The notes under the pieces are model-generated. The model saw nothing but the letters and a program-made list of their open reading frames with translations, was not told where the DNA came from and searched no databases. A stretch of 64,000 bases of DNA from Desulfovibrio porci (GTDB lineage: Bacteria; Desulfobacterota; Desulfovibrionia; Desulfovibrionales; Desulfovibrionaceae). This document shows, in pieces, positions 54,349 to 63,479 of this stretch; within the stretch, counting starts at the first letter, position 1, and every line of letters begins with the position of its first letter. Made by a program: the position numbers and the translations under genes. The stretch lies in NCBI RefSeq assembly GCF_009696265.1, contig NZ_VUMH01000005.1, positions 179,682-243,681 on the forward strand. Reading direction: 5' to 3'.

Positions 54349-56969
54349 GGGGGCGCCTCCTGAGCGTCGGTTGCGGGCAGGTCGCGGCCCGTGAACAGCG
54401 CCCGGCAATGGGCGAGCATTTCCTCGCGCCGGGCCGCCACCTGGGTCGAATCCTGCATGATCATGTCCAGTTGGCGGGTATGGATGGTCATGTACCCGGC
54501 CACGGCCAGCAGGTGTTCGCCTTCGTCCGTGTCCATGCCTTCCAGGCGGGCGCTGACCGCGTCGTTGCGCAGCACGGGCGCGAAGCCGAACTCCCAGAGC
54601 AGATCGGCCACAAAACGCACCCGCAGGATGCGCCGCTCAATATTGGCCGCGCCGCCGCGCAACTGGAAGAGTAGATAATTTTCTTTGCTGCGCGCGCCCA
54701 GGCGCGCCTCCACGGAGACGAAATGAAAGCCGAAGCGCGAATGCAGGCTGCAATAGTCGCGTGAAATCATAAAATAGTTCTTTTCGGAAAAATAGGCCGT
54801 CTGGGCCGCCGGGTCCAGATGCGGATTGGCCGTGGCCTCGAACAGCACGGACAAAAAGCCCTTGCCGTCCACAGGCGGCGGCCCCTGCCAGGGATGGGCG
54901 TTCATGCCCCGCCAGAGGGCCAGCATGGGCCGCGAGGCGATCTGCCCCACGTCGATGACCGGCCCCGCCGGGGTGGTGGTGAAACCGTCGCTGAGGTTGA
55001 CCACCCAGAACTGTTTGAGCACCGCGTCCCGCAACTGCTTGACCCGCTGGGGCGCATGCTTCTTTTCCGCGCCCAGCGCGAACATGGCGCTGACCGCCTT
55101 TTCATGGCAGTAACGGGCGATGTCGTGATAGGTGGCGCAGTTGGCGGCCCTGAAATCCACGCTGTCCACGTCGATGGTCAGGGGCAGGATATGCGCGGCC
55201 GCGTGCTGAAGAATGCGGAACACCGGGCTGCCCGGCATGAAGTCGCGCGGCTTTGCGGCCCCGGCCAGCAGTTCGTCCCGTCGGCCCCGGTACACGCGGC
55301 CCAGATCCGCGCAAAGGGTGATTTTTTGCCCTTTGGACAGATTTTCCAGGGCGTTTTTCAGTCCGAACAGGGCCGGTTTGCCGAATTCGCGGGTCAGGGA
55401 CCCCAGACGGGACCCCAGCAGGCCGCGCTCGGCGATGACGCCCGCGGCCCGGTCAATAAGCGAAGCCCAGAGGTAGCTGTCGTCCGGCAATACCAGAATG
55501 CCGCCCTGCGGAAAACGGCGCGCATCTTCCCAGGTCCGCACCGGCATCGCCGGGCCGCAGGCTCTGCCGGGATTGACCGTGACGCCCCCCGCCAGCAGGG
55601 GCGGCGGCGCGGCCTCATCCGGCGCGGGCAAGGCGTCCGCATCCGCCGCCAGCATCATGGGCCGCACCAGCAAAAGCCGCACCCGGCCGCCGGGCGCGCA
55701 CACCCAGGTCAGGGAAAGCGGATGGCCTTCGGCTTCCTCCAGCGCCAGGGCCAGCTCCGTCACCCGCAGGGCCGTGGCGTCATCCAGAACCGGATGCTCC
55801 GGGTCATGCGGCTCGCGGCCGCGCACCTCGTGCGGCGCGGCGCGGGCCAGGCGCAACATGTCCACGGGCAAAGCGGAATATTCCATTTCCTGCGGCAGGC
55901 CGCCGCAGGCATAGACATGCACGTTGGCCCCGTGCGGCTGCAGGGGATTGCCCGTGTGGGTCAGGCCGCCCCACGCGCCCTCCTCCACGGCCAGACAGGT
56001 CACGCAGACGCCTGCGTCCGCTTCGGTGAGGCCGCGCGCCCGCCGGTAGATCAGGGCCTGCGCCCGCTGTTTGCGGGCCAGGGTGACGTGCAGGGCCTCC
56101 AGAATTTCATCGTCCGGCGCGTCCAGCGGCACGGACGGCCCCCAGAGCAGCAGGCCGGGGTCCATGACGTTTTCCGCCGCGTTCGCGCTCTCCGTCCCGT
56201 CTTCGCCGGAAGAGGCGCGCGGCCAGAGGCGGCCCCGCAGCAAAAGGCGCATGGGCCGGCGACATCGGGCGCGCAGGTCCCGCACTTCGGCCAGCACGGC
56301 CTCGGCCAGATCCTCGGGCAGGGGCGTGTTTTCCACCAAGCCGCCCAGACTTTCGGAGAGTTTTGCCAGATGCTCCGGGCCGAAGCCGCCAGCCGCCTGA
56401 ACCCGCCGGTTGATCTCGCTTTGCAGCTCGCCGCTCTGGAAAAAATGCTGGCAGCCCGCCGCCGTGATCACAAAACCGGGGGGCACGGCTTCGGGAAAGC
56501 GCCCGCGCAGGCCTTCCAGGCGGGCCGTGGCCGGGTCCACCAGGGCTTCCGCGTCCGCGTCGTCCAGATTTCCACGGCCCAAGGGCAGCACCAGCGGCCC
56601 GAGCAGGCAGGATTCCGGCTCATAGACTTCGGCGGCCACAATTTTTTGCAGTTCCGCGAAGCGGGCATAGAGCGCCGGGCCGGGAGCCGGGTCCAGCCGT
56701 TCCAGTTGCTGGATGCACTGAAACACCTGGGTGGCCACGCTGGTGCAGAGCGCGCGGACGCGGTACAGGCCGAAGGGATGATCGCAGCAGAGCGTGTACT
56801 CCACTTCGGTCATGGTTTCCTGAAATTTGTTCCAGGCGGTGAGAAAAAGCTTGAAGGAATGGTGGCGCAGGGCGAAAAAACGCTCGGCCTCGCCGGGGTC
56901 GGCCGAAGCCGAGCCGGAATTCTTCTTTGTGGAGCGCGTGAGGAAACCCAACAGTCGGGAAAGGGACAT
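54339..56969 (-). CDS. Degenerate PEP-synthase-like protein (probable pseudoenzyme)
   Basis: An 876-residue paralogue of the protein at 49602, first gene of the operon. The N-terminal coil, the region PPGFVITAAGCQHFF and the C-terminal domain (YFSEKNYFMISRDYCSLHSRFGFHFVSVEA in part) align well, but the active sites do not: the Lys/Gly block is DDADAEALVDP, the LRSSAxGED motif is LLLRGRLWPRASSGED, and the swivel His is Arg 521 in RGLLGSRLGSLTREFGKPALF. It should not do phosphotransfer and may instead sense ligand or regulate its paralogue or the kinase. Confidence 0.8.
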   Translation of the reverse strand: MSLSRLLGFLTRSTKKNSGSASADPGEAERFFALRHHSFKLFLTAWNKFQETMTEVEYTLCCDHPFGLYRVRALCTSVATQVFQCIQQLERLDPAPGPALYARFAELQKIVAAEVYEPESCLLGPLVLPLGRGNLDDADAEALVDPATARLEGLRGRFPEAVPPGFVITAAGCQHFFQSGELQSEINRRVQAAGGFGPEHLAKLSESLGGLVENTPLPEDLAEAVLAEVRDLRARCRRPMRLLLRGRLWPRASSGEDGTESANAAENVMDPGLLLWGPSVPLDAPDDEILEALHVTLARKQRAQALIYRRARGLTEADAGVCVTCLAVEEGAWGGLTHTGNPLQPHGANVHVYACGGLPQEMEYSALPVDMLRLARAAPHEVRGREPHDPEHPVLDDATALRVTELALALEEAEGHPLSLTWVCAPGGRVRLLLVRPMMLAADADALPAPDEAAPPPLLAGGVTVNPGRACGPAMPVRTWEDARRFPQGGILVLPDDSYLWASLIDRAAGVIAERGLLGSRLGSLTREFGKPALFGLKNALENLSKGQKITLCADLGRVYRGRRDELLAGAAKPRDFMPGSPVFRILQHAAAHILPLTIDVDSVDFRAANCATYHDIARYCHEKAVSAMFALGAEKKHAPQRVKQLRDAVLKQFWVVNLSDGFTTTPAGPVIDVGQIASRPMLALWRGMNAHPWQGPPPVDGKGFLSVLFEATANPHLDPAAQTAYFSEKNYFMISRDYCSLHSRFGFHFVSVEARLGARSKENYLLFQLRGGAANIERRILRVRFVADLLWEFGFAPVLRNDAVSARLEGMDTDEGEHLLAVAGYMTIHTRQLDMIMQDSTQVAARREEMLAHCRALFTGRDLPATDAQEAPPCR

Positions 56970-57337
56970 GGCGACTCCAATAGCGGTTCCGCCGCACCGG
57001 GCGGGTGGATGCGCAGGCCGCGCCGGGATTGCGACGCGGCGCGCAGAGCTTGTTCACTCTAGCACAACCCCCGTACCCCTTCAAGCGGCCACAGCCTACG
57101 GCGCAGGGTAGACGCATCTAAAAAATCTTTATTTACTAGCTAGATAGCTCAGTAGCAAACAAAAAGCGCCAGATGACGCCGCCAGCGCCGAAAAAGCTGG
57201 TTTTGACGGATAATCACGACACATAACAGACTGGCAAAACTGAAATTAGATGCGTCTGTCCTGGCCTACGGCGAGGAAAAACGGACGGCGTGCGCGACGC
57301 CCGCGCCGAAACGCCGTAGATGCCCGCCGGAAACGGC
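56970..57337. other. Intergenic region between PEP-synthase-like operon and fliI
   Basis: No gene seen. It contains a 150-bp segment bounded by 12-bp inverted repeats (57110-57257) with AT-rich interior. The left part should hold the promoter of the minus-strand operon beginning at 56969, but I see no convincing boxes. Confidence 0.5.
57110..57257. repeat. 148-bp segment with perfect 12-bp terminal inverted repeats
   Basis: AGACGCATCTAA at 57110-57121 is exactly complementary to TTAGATGCGTCT at 57246-57257. The interior is AT-rich compared with the flanks. It has the form of a small non-autonomous element (MITE-like) or a far-spaced terminator; no clear target duplication is visible. Confidence 0.5.
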
Positions 57338-58819
57338 TCAGGCCGTCGGCAGAGGGGCCACCTGCGGGGCGGCGACAGCGGGTTGTCCGGCCTGGGCCAG
57401 GTCCCGCATCTGTTGCATGCATTGCTCTAGAAACTGCGGATCTCCCACATCCTGGCAAAGAAAAGCGTTGATGCCCGGCATGGCGGCGATGGCCTCATCG
57501 ATTTCCGCATTGCTGCCCTTGGCGTAGGCCCCGATATTGACCATGTCCTCCACCCGGCGGAAAGTGCTCATGCGCCGGGTGATCACCCGTCCGGCCAGCA
57601 CATCCTCCCTCCGGCAGATATCCGAGCGCAGACGGCTGATGGAGCGCAGCACGTCGATGGCCGGGAAATGCCCCTGGTCCGCCAAGTCGCGGGTGAGCAC
57701 GATATGCCCGTCCAGAATGGAGCGCACGGAGTCGGCAATGGGCTCGTTGAAGTCGTCGCCGTCCACCAGAACGGTGTAAATGCCGGTGATGGTGCCTTTG
57801 GCCGAGCGCCCGGCGCGTTCCAGGAGCTTGGGCAACTGGGCGAAGACCGAGGGCGTATAGCCCTTGGTGGTGGGCGGCTCGCCCACGGCCAGACCCACTT
57901 CGCGCGCGGCCATGGCGAAACGGGTCACGGAGTCCATCATCAACAGAACGTCCATGCTCTTGTCGCGGAAGTATTCGGCCACAGCCGTGGCCGCGTAGGC
58001 CGCGCGCATGCGCACCAGGGGGGACTGGTCCGAGGTGGCGATGACCAGCACGGAGCGGGCCATGCCCTCGGGCCCCAGGTCGCGCTCCATGAATTCCACC
58101 ACTTCGCGGCCGCGCTCGCCGATCAGGGCGATGACGTTGACGTCCGCCCTGGTATACCGGGCCATCATGCCCATGAGCGTGGACTTGCCCACGCCGGAAC
58201 CGGCCATGATGCCCACACGCTGGCCCTTGCCCAGAGTCAGCAGACTGTTGATGGAGCGCACGCCCACGTCCAGAATGTCCGTAATGCGCGGACGTTGCAG
58301 GGGGCTGGGCGGATCGGCGTAGATGGGAGCCAGCTCGGGATGCCACTGGCTTCCGGCCTTGACCGCCCATTCCGGGGTGAAGGGCGCCTGGATTTCCATC
58401 TGGCGCTGAAAGTCGGCCCGGCCCCTCTCCCCGGCGGGCAGGGGCGAGGTGTAGATTTCCGCGTTCACGGGCGGTCCCGCGTCCAGAGGCGTGCCGAAGG
58501 CGTCAAAAGCCCTGCCCAGCAGGTCGGGCCCCACAGGAAAGACCGGCGGCAGGCTGGTGTTGCGGATGAGACTGCCCGGACGGATGCCGCGCATGTCCCC
58601 ATAGGGCATGAAAAGCAGATTGCCGTCGCGGAAGCCCACGACCTCGGCGGCGATGCCCTCGCTCTCGCCGTCGGGCAGCATATGGCAGACAGCGCCCAGA
58701 GGAGCGCGCAGGCCGCCGCCTTCGGCCACCAGGCCCACCACCTTGTTGACCTTGCCGAACAGGCGGATGGGATTGCTGGTCCTCAGAAGTTGCGAGCAGG
58801 CGCGCGGGTCCAGTTTCAT
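57338..58819 (-). CDS. fliI: Flagellar export ATPase FliI
   Basis: ATPase of the flagellar type III export apparatus, 493 residues (slightly long). Walker A GSGVGKSTL, IGERGREVVEFMER, DSVTRFAMAAREVGLAVGEPP and GIYTVLVDGDDFNEPI are typical. The C-terminus carries a short Pro/Ala/Gln-rich extra tail. It follows fliH by 21 bases and is the last gene of the block in this window. Confidence 0.95.
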   Translation of the reverse strand: MKLDPRACSQLLRTSNPIRLFGKVNKVVGLVAEGGGLRAPLGAVCHMLPDGESEGIAAEVVGFRDGNLLFMPYGDMRGIRPGSLIRNTSLPPVFPVGPDLLGRAFDAFGTPLDAGPPVNAEIYTSPLPAGERGRADFQRQMEIQAPFTPEWAVKAGSQWHPELAPIYADPPSPLQRPRITDILDVGVRSINSLLTLGKGQRVGIMAGSGVGKSTLMGMMARYTRADVNVIALIGERGREVVEFMERDLGPEGMARSVLVIATSDQSPLVRMRAAYAATAVAEYFRDKSMDVLLMMDSVTRFAMAAREVGLAVGEPPTTKGYTPSVFAQLPKLLERAGRSAKGTITGIYTVLVDGDDFNEPIADSVRSILDGHIVLTRDLADQGHFPAIDVLRSISRLRSDICRREDVLAGRVITRRMSTFRRVEDMVNIGAYAKGSNAEIDEAIAAMPGINAFLCQDVGDPQFLEQCMQQMRDLAQAGQPAVAAPQVAPLPTA

Positions 58820-58840
58820 GCCGTTTGCACTCCCCCCAGC

Positions 58841-60451
58841 CTACTTGTCGCCCGCGCCGGGCAGAAAGCCGCCGCCAGCAAGCACTTCGCGCTCTTCCTC
58901 ACTCTCCAGGGGAAAAAGCTCTTCCTCCAGTTCCGCGAGGCTGGGATTTTCCTTGCGCGGCGCGTCGAGCACGGCGGCCGCAGCCGTGCCCGCATAGCCA
59001 TCGGCTCCAGATTCGGGCTCACGGGCCACAGTGGGGGCGGGAGCGGCTTCGGGAGCTTCCTCTCCCAGGGGCGGCAGCCAGGCTTGCGGCATGTCTTCCT
59101 CCGCAATGCTTTCTTCCGGGGCGCTTTCCTCCGCGAGGGGCGCGGGCGGCCCGGCTTCGGCCTGAACGTCCCGCGCGGCGGGGGCGGCGGAAGGCGCGGG
59201 CGGTTCGGCTGGCGCGGGAGCCGCGACCGCGGGATCGGAAAGTTGCGGCGCACTCCCGGCGGAATCCGGGGGCGGAGTTTCCTCCGGGGCGGCGCTTTCA
59301 ACCGGGGGCGACGCGGCCTGCCGGGTCGCTTCCTCCGCGCTCGGGTCCGCCGCGGATTCCGCTTCCAACGGCATGTCCGGCTCTTCGCCGGACGCGGGAA
59401 CGGCCCCGTCAGCGGGCAGCGGTTCGGCTTCAAGGGCTTCAGACGCGATCCCCGGTCCGGCTTCCGGCGCAAGGTCGGGAGCGGCTTCCACCGGATACTC
59501 CGGCTCGGGAGCCTGGGCCGCGATCTTTTCCACCTCGCGCTCCACCAGTTCATGCACGGCGGAGGCGGAGGCCTCCTCGCCCTCACGGACGGGCAGGGCC
59601 AGATGGACCAGAATGCCGTCCACCAGTTCCCGGAAATGCTCACGGCGGCAGTCCACGCTGCCGCTGCCGCTTTCCGCCACCAGGCCGCCGCGCTCCACGG
59701 CCGCGTCGCCGTTGACGATCCACTGCTTGAGCTCGGGCACGCGCTCGCGCGCGGCCATGAACATGTCGCCGACCGTCGCCTCGTCTTCCGGATTGACGCG
59801 CACCGTCACAGTGGCCCGGTCTTCCAGCAGGTTCAAGGCCTCCAGCACCAGGGAACGCAAAACAGCGTCGTGTTCCTTGTCCAGCAGCCAGCCCGTGCCC
59901 GCGGCAACAGCCGTCCGCACCAGTTCCACCAGTTCCCCGCGCCAGGAATCGCAGATGGCGTTCCGCTGGGCGTCAACGGCGCGCAGCACCACGGCCAGGG
60001 ACTGCCCCAGTTCCGCGCGGAATTCCTTGAGTTCGGCTCCGGCCTGCTCCATTCCGGCCTGAAAGCCTTCGCCGTGGGCCGCCTCGCGGATGCGTTCGGC
60101 CTCTTGGCGCGCGGCCTCGGCCCTGGCCAGTTCGGCGGCGGCCTGCTCATGGGCGGCCGTTCCGGCGGCCTTGAGGGCTTCGCCTTGGCGGATCAGCTTC
60201 TGGCGCTCGGCCTCGGCTTCGGCCCTGGCCTCTTCCAGCACTTTCTGCCGTTCGGCGTAGGCCGCGCCGAGAATCTCGCGCGCCCGCTCCGCCGCCTTGG
60301 CGCGCACCCGCTCCAGATAGTCCTCCTGCTGCTCCCGCCTGAGCTGCTCACGGCGCATGGGCTCCTGCATGGCGTCCAGTTGCTCCACGGTGGCCTCGCG
60401 CTCCCCCATGAAGATGGTGCCCCATTTTTTGCGCAATTCTTCTGACGCCAT
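58841..60451 (-). CDS. fliH: Flagellar export regulator FliH with very long acidic tail
   Basis: FliH binds FliI and couples export to the C ring. At 536 residues it is more than twice the usual ~230. The FliH-like part is residues about 1-290: charged coiled coil (30-150, with EAxAxAE repeats), then QSLAVVLRAVDAQRN and VNPEDEATVGDMF, ending GILVHLALPVRE. Residues about 312-536 are a Pro/Ala/Glu-rich, probably disordered stretch, with a short acidic ending. No frameshift is needed, so the tail is translated. Confidence 0.85.
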   Translation of the reverse strand: MASEELRKKWGTIFMGEREATVEQLDAMQEPMRREQLRREQQEDYLERVRAKAAERAREILGAAYAERQKVLEEARAEAEAERQKLIRQGEALKAAGTAAHEQAAAELARAEAARQEAERIREAAHGEGFQAGMEQAGAELKEFRAELGQSLAVVLRAVDAQRNAICDSWRGELVELVRTAVAAGTGWLLDKEHDAVLRSLVLEALNLLEDRATVTVRVNPEDEATVGDMFMAARERVPELKQWIVNGDAAVERGGLVAESGSGSVDCRREHFRELVDGILVHLALPVREGEEASASAVHELVEREVEKIAAQAPEPEYPVEAAPDLAPEAGPGIASEALEAEPLPADGAVPASGEEPDMPLEAESAADPSAEEATRQAASPPVESAAPEETPPPDSAGSAPQLSDPAVAAPAPAEPPAPSAAPAARDVQAEAGPPAPLAEESAPEESIAEEDMPQAWLPPLGEEAPEAAPAPTVAREPESGADGYAGTAAAAVLDAPRKENPSLAELEEELFPLESEEEREVLAGGGFLPGAGDK

Positions 60452-60526
60452 GGCTGCTTCCCGAAGTTACAGATTGAACCCGCCCATGCGGACAAGAGCG
60501 GATGGGCGCTGAAACCGCCGGCCCGC

Positions 60527-61522
60527 CTAAACAAAAACTTCGCCCGCTCCCCGGCTGACCACCACCTTGTTTTCGGCTTCCAGACGGCGCACGATCTTGA
60601 CGATGTTCTGCTGGGCGGTTTCCACGTCGGAGAGTTTGGTGGGGCCCATGAATTCCAGTTCCTCGCGGATCATGTTGCCCGCGCGTTCGGACATGTTCTT
60701 GAAGAACTTTTCCTTGAGGTCGTCGCTGGCGCCGCGCAGGGCCAGGGTGAGATCCTCGTTGGAAATTTCCTTGAGCAGCTCGCGCACGCCGCGATCGTCG
60801 ATATTCTTGCAGTCCTCGAAAACGAACATGAGGTTGCGGATGTCCTCGGCCATCTGGGCGGAGTCTTCCTCAATCTCGGAGAGCACTTCCTCTTCCGTGG
60901 CGCGATCCACGGCGTTGAGAATCTCGGCCACGGACTGCACGCCGCCCACCTTCTTGCCTTCCTTGCCGCCCATGGCGATAAGCTGGCTGGTGAGCACCTT
61001 GTCCACTTCCATGAGCATGTCTTCGGGCACGGATTCCAGTTTGGCCAAGCGGGTGAGCACCTCGGCGCGCACCCCGGCGGGCAGGCTTGTCAACAAATTG
61101 GCGGCCTGATCCGGATTGAGATGGCCCATGATCAGCGCCAGGGTCTGGGGATGCTCGTTGCGCAGGATCTGCGAAAGCAGGCGGGGGCTGACCGATTCCA
61201 GTTCCCGGAAGGGCGCGGGGCCGGTGTCCAGGCTCAGGGAGTCCATGACGTACTTGGCGGTTTCCGGGTCCAGGTTCTTGACCAGCAGGCGCTTCACGGC
61301 GTCGCTGCCGCCCGCGATCATGTCCACGCCGTCCACCAGGGATTCATGGAACTCGCGCAGCACTTCCTCCACGGTTTCCCTGGGCACGGGCTCCAGTTCC
61401 ACGATGGCTCTGGAAACGTCGGCTATTTCCTGCCGCTCCATGCGCTTGAAGACATCGGCCGTAAACTTGTCGCCCATGGCGAGCAGCAGCACGGCAATAC
61501 GCTGATGGCCGGTCAACTCCAT
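60527..61522 (-). CDS. fliG: Flagellar motor switch protein FliG
   Basis: C-ring switch protein, 331 residues. Domains in order: FliG-N that binds FliF (LTGHQRIAVLLLAMGDKFTADVFKRM in part), FliG-M with LLSQILRNEHPQTLALIMGHL (the EHPQ motif), and FliG-C with LMFVFEDCKNIDDRGVRELLKEI (charged helix that meets MotA) and AQQNIVKIVRRLEAEN. All hallmarks intact. Confidence 0.97.
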   Translation of the reverse strand: MELTGHQRIAVLLLAMGDKFTADVFKRMERQEIADVSRAIVELEPVPRETVEEVLREFHESLVDGVDMIAGGSDAVKRLLVKNLDPETAKYVMDSLSLDTGPAPFRELESVSPRLLSQILRNEHPQTLALIMGHLNPDQAANLLTSLPAGVRAEVLTRLAKLESVPEDMLMEVDKVLTSQLIAMGGKEGKKVGGVQSVAEILNAVDRATEEEVLSEIEEDSAQMAEDIRNLMFVFEDCKNIDDRGVRELLKEISNEDLTLALRGASDDLKEKFFKNMSERAGNMIREELEFMGPTKLSDVETAQQNIVKIVRRLEAENKVVVSRGAGEVFV

Positions 61523-61576
61523 CCCCTCTACTCCTTGCTCGAACGCGCCCGCGCTGCGGCGGCCGCGCGGTTTCTT

Positions 61577-61792
61577 TTATTCCTTGTCCGTCAGCCAGCG
61601 CCGGATCAAATGGACGGCCTGGTCCATATGCTGTTCCGTAAAGTGGTAGAGGCGCAGTTTCAGCTCTTCCACCCGCTGGTTGGTTTCCTTCTGGGCGTGC
61701 CGCAGGGCCTTGAGCTCAGTCAGGGAAGGAAGGCGGGAACTGTCCCCGCCCCCGGACGGCAGCGCCGTAAGATCAGACCTTCGCTGTTTCAT
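61577..61792 (-). CDS. Small protein resembling the FliG-binding tail of FliF
   Basis: A 71-residue protein between fliF and fliG, overlapping the end of fliF by 20 bases. Its last ~28 residues (LKLRLYHFTEQHMDQAVHLIRRWL in part) align with the C-terminus of FliF (LKAHIFTLSDNHMEQVVTLVRGWM in part): shared HMxQxVxLxRxW. In FliF this is the segment that docks FliG. The N-terminal 25 residues look disordered and the middle is a helix. It may compete with or cap FliG during assembly; not a known flagellar gene to me. Confidence 0.75.
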   Translation of the reverse strand: MKQRRSDLTALPSGGGDSSRLPSLTELKALRHAQKETNQRVEELKLRLYHFTEQHMDQAVHLIRRWLTDKE

Positions 61793-63419
61793 CGTTTTTC
61801 ATCCAGCCGCGCACCAGGGTCACCACCTGTTCCATATGATTGTCGGACAGGGTGAAGATATGCGCTTTCAGGGCTTCAATATCCTTGAACACCAGTTCAT
61901 CGTCGTCTTCTTCCTGCTCGGGCTCTTCCTCGTCGGCCTTGGCCGCTTCCTCCAGGGCCTCATACAGGGCGAGCTGCTCCTCGGCGGCGGGCAGGCCTTC
62001 CAGGCCTTCCACCATTTCCCCGGCTTCAACCTTGGGCCGGATCAGGGCGAGCACCACAGGCCGCACGATCAGCATCAGGAAGAGGAAGGCCAGCAACGCA
62101 TTGAGCAGCGGTTTGCCCAGGCGTTCGGCGTAATCGGCCAGCAGGTCGGCGAAATTGGGATCCTTGGGCGGTTCCGAATCGGTGAAGGGAGCGGAACTCA
62201 CCTCCAGCAGGTCGCCGCGCCCCTTGTCCAGACCCACGGCATTGGAAACCAGCTGCCGCACGCGCTCCAGCTCTTCCGTCTTGCGGGGCACGAAGGCCCA
62301 CGCCCCGTCAACCTTTTCATACGTCCCATCAATGATAACCGCAACGGTCAGGCGGCGCAAATCCCCCACATTGGCGACGATCTGCTGCTCTTCCTTGTTG
62401 ATTTCGTAGTTGGTGGTGCGGGTTTCACGGGTGCCGTTCTGGTCCGACACCGAACCGGTGACGCCGTCGCCGCGAAAGTTGGCGTCCGGCGCGCCCGCCT
62501 CAAGGTTGGCGCGGCCCTGCTGGCTTTCCTCGCTGCGCTGTTCACTGCGCACGGCGGTTTTTTCAGGATCGAAAAATTCCCGGCGGATGGTCTTCTGGCT
62601 GAAGTCCATGTCCGCGTTGACCTTGGCGATGACCCGGCCCGGCCCGAACAGGGGCTGCAGCATTTCCTCGATGCGCCGCTCCAGATTGCGCTGCACCTGA
62701 AGGCGATGCTCCATCTGGGTGCTGCTGGCTCCGGCCAGACTGTCCTCTTCCGGCTGGTAGAGCACCTTGCCGCCGTTGTCCGTAATGGAGACGTGGCTTT
62801 TGTCCAGACCTTCCACGGCCATGAGCATCATGTTGAGGATGGCGTTGATTTCTTTCTGGTCGGGTTTGCTGTTGGGATTGGTCAGTTTGAGCACCACGGA
62901 GGCCGAGGGGGACTGGCGCTCCTCCACAAAAAGGCTGCGCTGGGGGATGACCAGGTGTACGCGGGCGCTCTCCACGCTGGGGAATTCGCTGATGGTGCGC
63001 GAAAGTTCGCCCTGAAGCGCGCGGGTGTAGTTGATTTTCTGCACAAAGTCGGTCTGGCCCACCTTGACCTTGTCGAAAATTTCAAAGCCGATGCCCTGCC
63101 CCACCAGGCCGCCTTCGCCGGCGATCTTGATGCGCTGGTCGTAGACCACTTCCCTGGGCACCATGATGGTGGCCCCGTTGTCGGCCAGCTGATAGGGAAT
63201 CTTGTCGGTTTGCAGCGCCTTGATCACGTGGCTGGCGTCTTCCGCGCCCAAATTGGAATAGAGCACGCGGTATTCCGGCCGGCTCAGCCAGACCGAGAGG
63301 CCGATGACGGCGGACAGCAGCGCCACCGCGCCGCCGGCCACGGCCACGCGCTGGATCATGCTCATTCTGCCCCAGAATCCCTTGATGATGTCCACAAAAT
63401 TCGTAAAGAAAGCGGGCAT
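61773..63419 (-). CDS. fliF: Flagellar M-ring protein FliF
   Basis: MS-ring subunit, 548 residues. Two membrane segments (about 23-43 and about 425-450), periplasmic ring-building motifs with VLYSNLGAEDASHVIKALQ and IPYQLADNG, and RTISEFPSVESARVHLVIPQRSLF. Its acidic C-terminal tail ends NHMEQVVTLVRGWM, the FliG-binding helix. ATG at 63419 has AGGGGA six bases ahead; the frame is open to 63473 but that part includes the promoter. First gene of the block; fliE, flgB and flgC, often upstream, are not here. Confidence 0.95.
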   Translation of the reverse strand: MPAFFTNFVDIIKGFWGRMSMIQRVAVAGGAVALLSAVIGLSVWLSRPEYRVLYSNLGAEDASHVIKALQTDKIPYQLADNGATIMVPREVVYDQRIKIAGEGGLVGQGIGFEIFDKVKVGQTDFVQKINYTRALQGELSRTISEFPSVESARVHLVIPQRSLFVEERQSPSASVVLKLTNPNSKPDQKEINAILNMMLMAVEGLDKSHVSITDNGGKVLYQPEEDSLAGASSTQMEHRLQVQRNLERRIEEMLQPLFGPGRVIAKVNADMDFSQKTIRREFFDPEKTAVRSEQRSEESQQGRANLEAGAPDANFRGDGVTGSVSDQNGTRETRTTNYEINKEEQQIVANVGDLRRLTVAVIIDGTYEKVDGAWAFVPRKTEELERVRQLVSNAVGLDKGRGDLLEVSSAPFTDSEPPKDPNFADLLADYAERLGKPLLNALLAFLFLMLIVRPVVLALIRPKVEAGEMVEGLEGLPAAEEQLALYEALEEAAKADEEEPEQEEDDDELVFKDIEALKAHIFTLSDNHMEQVVTLVRGWMKNDETAKV

Positions 63420-63479
63420 GACGTTTCCCCTGGTCTTGTCTCTGTCTTGTCGGCGAAAGGCCGGATGCTGCACTCAGAT

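Noticed and set aside
57140..57160. tRNA-like string TAGCTCAGTAGC
   Set aside because: No acceptor, anticodon or T arm can be formed around it.
57668..60445. A 925-codon open frame on the plus strand, Gly/Arg/His-rich
   Set aside because: It is the complement of fliI and fliH; the real genes have clear motifs and the composition of this frame is that of an antisense shadow.
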